Notes under the pieces: generated by a model | Databases searched by the model: none | The model's input: the letters and a program-made list of their open reading frames with translations, nothing else | What the model was told of the DNA's origin: nothing | Shown: positions 5,337 through 9,948 of the stretch, one piece after another | How the letters are laid out: the number at the start of each line of letters is the position of its first letter | How positions within the stretch are numbered: the first letter of the stretch is position 1 | Position numbers and translations under genes: made by a program | From: Tannerella sp. | Lineage (GTDB): Bacteria > Bacteroidota > Bacteroidia > Bacteroidales > Tannerellaceae | Length of the DNA: 9,948 nucleotides | Assembly: GCA_031267485.1 (NCBI GenBank) | Contig: JAIRYY010000134.1 | Location: 1-9,948, forward strand | Reading direction: 5' to 3'

Positions 5337-7538
5337 ATGGAGAATGTAGTTTATATGGTCATGGGAGCGTCGCTGATAGCTCTTGGTTTTGCCTTTTTCT
5401 TTTTCAAACAGATGATGAAAAGGGATGAAGGAACGGATACAATGAAGAAAATTGCGCTTCATGTGCGAAAAGGCGCAATGGCTTATCTCTGGCAGCAATA
5501 CAAGGTTGTTACCTGCGTATTTGTTATTTTGGTTGTGGTTTTTGCGGTTATGGCCTATTTCGATTTGCAAAATTCGTGGGTGCCGTTCGCTTTCCTTACG
5601 GGAGGCTTTTTCTCCGGTCTTGCCGGATTTTTCGGCATGAAAACGGCCACGTACGCTTCGGCGCGGACGGCCAATGCGGCGCGTAATTCATTGAACGACG
5701 GCCTGCGCGTTGCGTTCCGTTCGGGCGCCGTCATGGGACTTACCGTCGTGGGACTGGGTCTGCTGGACATATCGCTGTGGTATATCGTGCTCAACCATTT
5801 CATCGAAGATGGAGGCCACAAGCTAATGATGATAACGACCACCATGCTGACGTTTGGAATGGGCGCCTCGACACAGGCGTTATTTGCCCGTGTCGGCGGC
5901 GGTATCTATACAAAGGCGGCCGATGTCGGCGCCGACCTTGTAGGCAAAGTTGAGGCCGGCATACCCGAAGACGACCCGCGTAACCCGGCGACCATCGCCG
6001 ATAACGTGGGTGATAACGTCGGCGATGTTGCCGGTATGGGAGCTGACTTGTACGAATCATACTGCGGCTCGATACTTGCTACGGCCGCTTTGGGCGTACC
6101 CGCTTTTGCCCTTCATCCCGAAATGCAGCTGAAAGCGGTCTTTGCTCCGATGCTGATCGCAGCCGTGGGCGTTCTGCTTTCCGTACTGGGCATATTCCTG
6201 GTGCGGACGAAGGAAGGCGCGACGATGAAACAGCTTCTCTCGTCGCTGAGCAAAGGCGTTAACATCAGTTCGCTGCTGATTGTGGCGGCGACATTTGCCA
6301 TATTCTATTTCCTGGGAATATCGAACTGGGTTGGCATATCGCTGTCGGTAGTCGTAGGCCTCATCGCCGGTATTATCATCGGCCAGGCTACGGAATACTA
6401 TACGTCGCACAGTTACAGGCCTACGCAGCGAATTGCCGAAAGTTCCAACACCGGCCCGGCAACGGTCATTATCTCCGGCATCGGACTGGGATTCATCTCC
6501 ACGGCCATCCCCGTCATAACCATTGGCGCGGCTATCATCCTGTCGTTCCTCTCGGCCATTCGGTTTGACGTCGCGAACATACTTGCATCCGAAAACCTCT
6601 GCATGGGGCTTTACGGTATCGCCATCGCCGCCGTCGGCATGCTTTCGACCCTGGGCATCACGCTGGCGACCGACGCTTACGGGCCGATTGCCGATAATGC
6701 GGGAGGCAACGCGCAGATGAGCAATCTTCCCGAAGAGGTGCGCCGGCGTACGGATGCGCTCGATGCGCTGGGAAATACGACCGCAGCGACCGGCAAAGGT
6801 TTTGCCATCGGGTCGGCGGCATTGACGGCCCTGGCGTTGCTTGCATCGTATATAGAAGAGATAAAAATCGCATTGCTGCGTGTTGGCGAGACGGTTCTGA
6901 CGATGCCCGGCGGCGGTACGGTGCAGATAGCGGACGCTTCGCTTCAGGACTTCATGAATGCCTATAATGTTTCGCTGATGAATCCGCTGGTGCTGGTCGG
7001 GATTTTCATCGGTTCCATGATGGCCTTTTTATTCTGCGGACTTACGATGAACGCCGTGGGACGGGCAGCGCAGCACATGGTTGAAGAAGTTCGCCGCCAG
7101 TTCCGCACCATCGCCGGAATCATGGAGGGGAAAGCCGAGCCTGATTATGCGCGGTGCGTGGAAATATCGACGCGGGGAGCGCAGCGCGAGATGCTGTTGC
7201 CGTCGCTGCTGGCGATTATTGTGCCGGTGGCCGTGGGATTGCTGTTTGGCGTGGCCGGTATTCTGGGGCTGCTTGTCGGCGGACTTGGAGCCGGATTTGT
7301 CCTTGCGGTGTTTATGGCAAATGCCGGCGGCGCATGGGATAATGCAAAGAAATATATCGAGGAGGGAAACCTCGGAGGTAAAGGCTCCGATAATCACAAG
7401 GCAACCGTTGTCGGCGATACCGTGGGCGACCCGTTCAAGGATACGTCGGGACCCTCGCTCAATATCCTCATAAAGCTGATGAGTATGGTATCAATCGTGA
7501 TGGCAGGATTGACAACCGTATATAATTTGCTCGGATAA
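5337..7538 (+). CDS. hppA: Membrane-bound ion-pumping pyrophosphatase (predicted K+-dependent, Na+-type)
   Basis: This integral membrane enzyme hydrolyses pyrophosphate and uses the energy to pump Na+ and/or H+ out of the cytoplasm. The 733-aa product is full length, with about 16 hydrophobic segments. Active-site motifs are intact: [20 protein letters not shown] with DNVGD (206-230), ATEYYTS (351-357), [16 protein letters not shown] (446-461) and [20 protein letters not shown] (688-707). In [10 protein letters not shown] (479-488) the position that is Lys in K+-independent enzymes is Ala483, followed by Gly486, so K+ dependence is predicted. Glu240 in ADLYESY sits one helical turn earlier than in plant H+ pumps (FGSYAE), the arrangement of Na+-pumping types. 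Thr88, Phe92 and Asp144 also fit the residues I recall as marking dual Na+/H+ pumps of Bacteroides. ATG 5337 is the only good start. It may be co-transcribed with hisGD. Subtype is inference; family is certain. Confidence 0.96.
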   Translation: MENVVYMVMGASLIALGFAFFFFKQMMKRDEGTDTMKKIALHVRKGAMAYLWQQYKVVTCVFVILVVVFAVMAYFDLQNSWVPFAFLTGGFFSGLAGFFGMKTATYASARTANAARNSLNDGLRVAFRSGAVMGLTVVGLGLLDISLWYIVLNHFIEDGGHKLMMITTTMLTFGMGASTQALFARVGGGIYTKAADVGADLVGKVEAGIPEDDPRNPATIADNVGDNVGDVAGMGADLYESYCGSILATAALGVPAFALHPEMQLKAVFAPMLIAAVGVLLSVLGIFLVRTKEGATMKQLLSSLSKGVNISSLLIVAATFAIFYFLGISNWVGISLSVVVGLIAGIIIGQATEYYTSHSYRPTQRIAESSNTGPATVIISGIGLGFISTAIPVITIGAAIILSFLSAIRFDVANILASENLCMGLYGIAIAAVGMLSTLGITLATDAYGPIADNAGGNAQMSNLPEEVRRRTDALDALGNTTAATGKGFAIGSAALTALALLASYIEEIKIALLRVGETVLTMPGGGTVQIADASLQDFMNAYNVSLMNPLVLVGIFIGSMMAFLFCGLTMNAVGRAAQHMVEEVRRQFRTIAGIMEGKAEPDYARCVEISTRGAQREMLLPSLLAIIVPVAVGLLFGVAGILGLLVGGLGAGFVLAVFMANAGGAWDNAKKYIEEGNLGGKGSDNHKATVVGDTVGDPFKDTSGPSLNILIKLMSMVSIVMAGLTTVYNLLG

Positions 7539-7560
7539 GTTTATTCCCCGGCAACATTCA

Positions 7561-7705
7561 GGGGCTGTCTCAAAAGTCTTGATTCTCCGTCATTGCGAGG
7601 AGGAACGACGAAGCAATCCATCTATTATCAGCTATTTCCGGATTACTTCACGTCGTTCGCACCTCGCAGTCGCTGGTGACGGAACAGAGCTTTTGAGACA
7701 CCCCC
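7561..7705. repeat. MITE-like imperfect palindrome, 145 bp
   Basis: The ends are near-perfect inverted repeats: GGGGCTGTCTCAAAAG (7561-7576) and the complement of 7690-7705, 15 of 16 matching. The inner halves are also complementary, with gaps: the CGTCATTGCGAGGAGGAACG stretch after 7587 and its following AAGCAATCC match, inverted, the ggattacttcacgtcgttcg and cacctcgcag stretch that ends near 7672. The whole element can fold into one long interrupted hairpin. It has no coding capacity. The CTGTCTCAAAA ends resemble transposon termini; I could not assign a family, and no clear target-site duplication is visible. The inner CATTGCGAGGA...GAAGCAATCC pattern resembles dispersed repeats seen in many bacterial genomes (from memory). 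It fills most of the hppA-to-hydrolase gap and may act as a transcript 3' hairpin. Confidence 0.75.
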
Positions 7706-7724
7706 TTTGAAATTTTTGAAAGGC

Positions 7725-9386
7725 ATGTTGAAAATAGAAAAGGTAAGGTTTATCATATTCCTGATAATATTATGGGGATATGGCTGTTTTGCAGGGGCGC
7801 AGCAACGTCCCGTAATAGGATTGTCCGACATCTACAGGAACGAGGGAAGTTCGGTCCCGCGTTCGTATGTGGATGCCGTTTTATCGGTTGACGGAATACC
7901 GGTCATTATTCCACTGATGTATGAAGACGACAGGATTGTTGAATTACTGGAATCACTGGATGGCATCATTTTTACCGGGGGAGAAGATTTCGACCCGTCC
8001 TATTACGACGAGACGCCGATTCCGCACATGAACAGGATAAATGCCCCGCGCGACATGTTTGACATAAAATTGCTTCGTCTTGCGGTGAAGCATGGAATAC
8101 CGGTTTTGGGTATATGTCGCGGCGTGCAGTTGATAAACATAGCTTACGGAGGTTCTCTGTATCAGGATTTGTCGGCGCAGTATCCGGATAAGAGCATAAA
8201 ACATCGCCAGACGCTGCCGAAAGAGGATGCCTCACACGCCGTGATTGTGGAGGACGGAACTGTTTTTGCAGATATGGTGAGAGAACGCATGCTGATGGTT
8301 AACAGCTCTCATCATCAGGCAATAAAAAAACTCGCGGACGGTTTCCGCGTAGCCGGCACATCGCCGGACAAAATCATTGAAGCCATCGAAAAAGTCGATT
8401 CGGCACACTGGATTGTCGGCGTGCAGTTCCATCCCGAGGTGATGATAAATAACAGTCCATCCATGCGGCGGATATTCAAGGGTTTTATCGGCGAGGCTTC
8501 CCGTTTGAAGTCGGAAAAACAGCAACCTCTCCGCGCAGACGTCGTTCTATCTGTCGAGAGCGCAGACGAACATGCGCCGTTCGCGGACGTCAGCGTCCCG
8601 GACATAACGGAAAGTCCCGAAGAAAATGACCGGGCTGATATTTTAACCCCGAATGTCAACGCATCGGATAACAGCAGAATCGATTACCCGAATTTGACTG
8701 ACGGGAAGACGGATACGCGCACTTCCAAGGTAAGAAGGCGGGATGAGATGAGAAAGTTCAAAGAAAAGGAAAAGCAGCATAGTAAGGAACAAAAAGAACA
8801 GGAAAATCTTGACCGGCAGACGCGAAAAGAGAAAGAACGCCAGGAAAAAGAAGATTTTAACGAATGGATGCAGCAGAAAAAGCTGGAGGAGAAAGAAGCC
8901 GAGAAACAGGCGAAAATAGCGAAGGAAGAACAGTCGGAAAAGACGGAAGCAGCAAAGAAAGAGGTCGCTGAGAAAGAAAAACTGCGTCAAAAAGAGCAGA
9001 AAGAAGCGGAGAAACAGGAAAAAACAGCAAAAAAAGAGGCCGCGAAGAAAGAAAAATTGGAAAAGAAAGAGGCAGAAAAACAGGCGGAAACAGCAAAGAG
9101 AGAAGCCGCCGGGAAAGAAAAATCCGCAAAGAAAGAAGCTGTGGAAAAAGAGAAACAGCGTCAAAAAGAGTTGAAAGAAGCGGAAAAACAAAAAAAGACG
9201 CTGGAGAAAGAAGCTGCGGAGACGGAAAAAGCGGCAAAAAAAGAGGCTGAAAGAAAAGAGAAACAATATAAAAAAGAGCAAAAGGAAAGAGCGAAGACGG
9301 ATAAGAAAGAACTGAAAAAAATGGAGAAGCAGAAAAAGGCGGAGGAAAAAGAAAAAGGGAAAATGACGGATTTTATCCCGGCCTGA
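7725..9386 (+). CDS. Secreted gamma-glutamyl hydrolase-like (peptidase C26) protein with long Lys/Glu-rich repeat tail
   Basis: The protein is 553 aa. Residues 1-25 are a Sec signal peptide (Lys-rich start, FIIFLIILWGYGCFAG core, likely cut after AGA), so it is exported. Residues 26 to about 262 form a class-I glutamine amidotransferase fold of the PuuD/peptidase C26 type: FTGGEDFDPSYY oxyanion region (83-94), nucleophile Cys131 in LGICRGVQ, NSSHHQA (193-199) and catalytic His236 and Glu238 in VQFHPE. The family hydrolyses gamma-glutamyl amide bonds, for example gamma-glutamyl-GABA; the substrate here is unknown. About 70 low-complexity residues follow, then more than 200 residues almost all Lys, Glu, Ala, Gln and Arg, predicted as a long helix, with repeats of about 36 residues. 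I chose ATG 7725 over TTG 7707 because it puts the signal peptide at the N-terminus and clears the repeat ending at 7705. No promoter match lies just upstream. Confidence 0.88.
   Translation: MLKIEKVRFIIFLIILWGYGCFAGAQQRPVIGLSDIYRNEGSSVPRSYVDAVLSVDGIPVIIPLMYEDDRIVELLESLDGIIFTGGEDFDPSYYDETPIPHMNRINAPRDMFDIKLLRLAVKHGIPVLGICRGVQLINIAYGGSLYQDLSAQYPDKSIKHRQTLPKEDASHAVIVEDGTVFADMVRERMLMVNSSHHQAIKKLADGFRVAGTSPDKIIEAIEKVDSAHWIVGVQFHPEVMINNSPSMRRIFKGFIGEASRLKSEKQQPLRADVVLSVESADEHAPFADVSVPDITESPEENDRADILTPNVNASDNSRIDYPNLTDGKTDTRTSKVRRRDEMRKFKEKEKQHSKEQKEQENLDRQTRKEKERQEKEDFNEWMQQKKLEEKEAEKQAKIAKEEQSEKTEAAKKEVAEKEKLRQKEQKEAEKQEKTAKKEAAKKEKLEKKEAEKQAETAKREAAGKEKSAKKEAVEKEKQRQKELKEAEKQKKTLEKEAAETEKAAKKEAERKEKQYKKEQKERAKTDKKELKKMEKQKKAEEKEKGKMTDFIPA
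8895..9284 (+). repeat. In-frame tandem repeats in the hydrolase tail (36, 22, 36, 36 codons)
   Basis: The tail contains four successive units each starting EAEKQ: codons 391-426, 427-448, 449-484 and 485-520 of the 553-aa protein. Three are 36 residues long and end RQKEQK, RQKELK or YKKEQK. The second is 22 residues, shorter by 14, suggesting an internal deletion or incomplete duplication. The DNA repeat is about 108 bp and diverged. Length change by recombination would preserve the frame, so copy number may vary between strains. Confidence 0.75.
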
Positions 9387-9407
9387 TACTTTTTCCTCCT
9401 GAATGGA

Positions 9408-9436
9408 TTTTGAGAATTATTTTTTTATTAATTTTG
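9408..9436 (+). promoter_or_regulatory. Candidate promoter of the ABM lipoprotein gene
   Basis: TAATTTTG (9429-9436) matches TAnnTTTG exactly and lies 21 nt before the ATG, giving a leader of roughly 15 nt. The only TTTTG nearby (9408-9412) is 16 nt upstream, shorter than the usual 19-21, so the -33 part is doubtful. It suggests this small gene is transcribed on its own. Confidence 0.5.
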
Positions 9437-9457
9437 TCGCCATAAACATTTATCAGT

Positions 9458-9871
9458 ATGAAAAAAATTGAAATTTTATTGATGTCGCTTATCATGATGA
9501 GCGCAGTCTCTTGTAACGGAGGGGCAAAAAGTAGTCAAAGCGAAGAAAAAAGCGCACGGGATGCTGTCGCGGAAGTTCAGCAACCGGAGAAAAACAAAAA
9601 AGTCATTGTCGCCCGCCTGATTGTGAAAGAGGGGCAGGAAAAGGCGTTTATTGAAGTGGCTTCGACGCTGGTAACCGCCACGCGGCAGGAACCGGGGAAT
9701 CTTTTTTATTCTTTGTATCAGTCGCCGCTCAATCCGGTCGAGTTTATCTTTTACGAAGAATACACGGATGACGCCGCTTTTCAGGCACACGCTTCGTCCG
9801 CTCATTTTGCCGCTTTCGCCGAAGGGATAAAAGAATTGACAGCCGGCGATTTAGTCGTGGATGAGTTTTAG
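9458..9871 (+). CDS. Lipoprotein with antibiotic-biosynthesis-monooxygenase (ABM/YgiN-like) domain
   Basis: The 137-aa product begins with a lipoprotein signal peptide: MKKIEILLMSLIMMSAVSC, with lipobox AVSC and lipidated Cys19. A hydrophilic linker (20-47) rich in Ser, Glu and Lys follows. Residues 48-137 are a single ABM-type ferredoxin-like domain: VIVARLIVKEGQEKAFIEVA, then TRQEPGNLFYSLYQSP, FIFYEEYTDDAAFQAHASSAHF and a terminal beta strand. The pattern EPGxxxYxLYxSPxxPxxFxFYExYxDxxAFxxHxxSxHF is the hallmark of YgiN/ABM proteins, which include quinol monooxygenases and many proteins with unknown substrates. In this family the domain usually dimerises. Most characterised relatives are cytoplasmic, so a membrane-anchored version facing the periplasm or outside is less usual. 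Substrate and reaction are unknown. It follows the C26 hydrolase by 71 bp with its own promoter candidate. Confidence 0.88.
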   Translation: MKKIEILLMSLIMMSAVSCNGGAKSSQSEEKSARDAVAEVQQPEKNKKVIVARLIVKEGQEKAFIEVASTLVTATRQEPGNLFYSLYQSPLNPVEFIFYEEYTDDAAFQAHASSAHFAAFAEGIKELTAGDLVVDEF

Positions 9872-9929
9872 TCCCCTTTTTTAATCATGCGCTGTTCTTT
9901 TCCTCAATCACATGGGGACAGGAATTTTT
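9871..9929 (+). terminator. Possible weak terminator after the ABM gene
   Basis: GTCCCC (9871-9876) overlaps the last base of the stop codon and can pair with GGGGAC (9914-9919), with 37 nt between. A T5 run follows at 9925-9929. The stem is short and the loop large, so this is only a possibility. The remaining bases to 9948 show no gene start. Confidence 0.25.
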
Positions 9930-9948
9930 ATCGTTTCATTTGTGATTT

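Noticed and set aside
7539..7560. CCCC/GGGG pairing just after hppA as an hppA terminator
   Set aside because: Only 4 bp of stem and no T run; the GGGG belongs to the end of the 145-bp repeat.
7707..7724. Upstream TTG start for the C26 hydrolase
   Set aside because: It would add six residues ahead of the signal peptide and begin 2 nt after the repeat element; the ATG at 7725 is the better start.
8643..9281. A 212-codon minus-strand frame reading like a multi-pass membrane protein (very rich in Phe and Leu)
   Set aside because: It is the complement of the Lys/Glu-rich tail: AAR and GAR codons read backward as TTY/CTY, giving Phe/Leu. No promoter or homology-like motif supports it.
1..9948. 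CRISPR array, tRNA or rRNA genes, phage or defence genes
   Set aside because: No regularly spaced direct repeats, no tRNA cloverleaf seen by eye, and every long gene is accounted for by housekeeping, metabolic or envelope functions.

Overview
The window looks like a chromosomal segment of a Bacteroidota bacterium, probably order Bacteroidales. The evidence is protein type (RplM, RpsB and RpsI read like Bacteroides/Porphyromonas homologues), A-rich regions upstream of genes with no Shine-Dalgarno, and three exact matches to the Bacteroidota -7 promoter box TAnnTTTG. I cannot name the genus. GC content is moderate and coding density is high.

Region 1 (1-2754, minus strand) is a translation operon read right to left: rplM (L13), rpsI (S9), rpsB (S2) and tsf (EF-Ts). 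It ends in a strong intrinsic terminator at the left edge of the window. A promoter with ideal spacing (TTTG-N19-TACCTTTG) lies upstream of rplM, followed by a leader of about 90 nt. The 139-nt rpsI-rpsB gap holds an inverted-repeat structure that may be an S2 control site.

Region 2 (2755-3131) is a divergent control region. A second promoter (TTTG-N19-TATCTTTG) faces right toward hisG. Its transcript would start with a 17-codon leader peptide, MNDFGAHRHYNNGQYVW, containing His-Arg-His. An intrinsic terminator (stem 3055-3064/3074-3083 plus T8) follows, and a segment covering the leader stop codon (3013-3020) can pair with the 5' arm of that terminator. This is the geometry of a classical translation-coupled histidine attenuator and is the most interesting item here.

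Region 3 (3132-7538, plus strand) holds hisG (first step of histidine synthesis, long form with the regulatory C-terminal domain), hisD (last two steps), and a 733-aa membrane-bound pyrophosphatase 36 bp downstream. The usual hisC/hisB neighbours are absent. The pyrophosphatase has residues expected of the K+-dependent, Na+-pumping type and possibly of the dual Na+/H+ subtype. It may be co-transcribed with hisGD and so fall partly under the attenuator. HisG releases pyrophosphate, which this enzyme consumes.

Region 4 (7539-9948) is accessory in character. A 145-bp MITE-like inverted repeat lies between hppA and a secreted class-I glutamine-amidotransferase-like (peptidase C26) hydrolase. That hydrolase carries a C-terminal tail of more than 200 highly charged Lys/Glu residues built from about 36-residue repeats. 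Last is a small lipoprotein with an antibiotic-biosynthesis-monooxygenase (ABM) fold and its own promoter candidate, then a weak inverted repeat at the window end.
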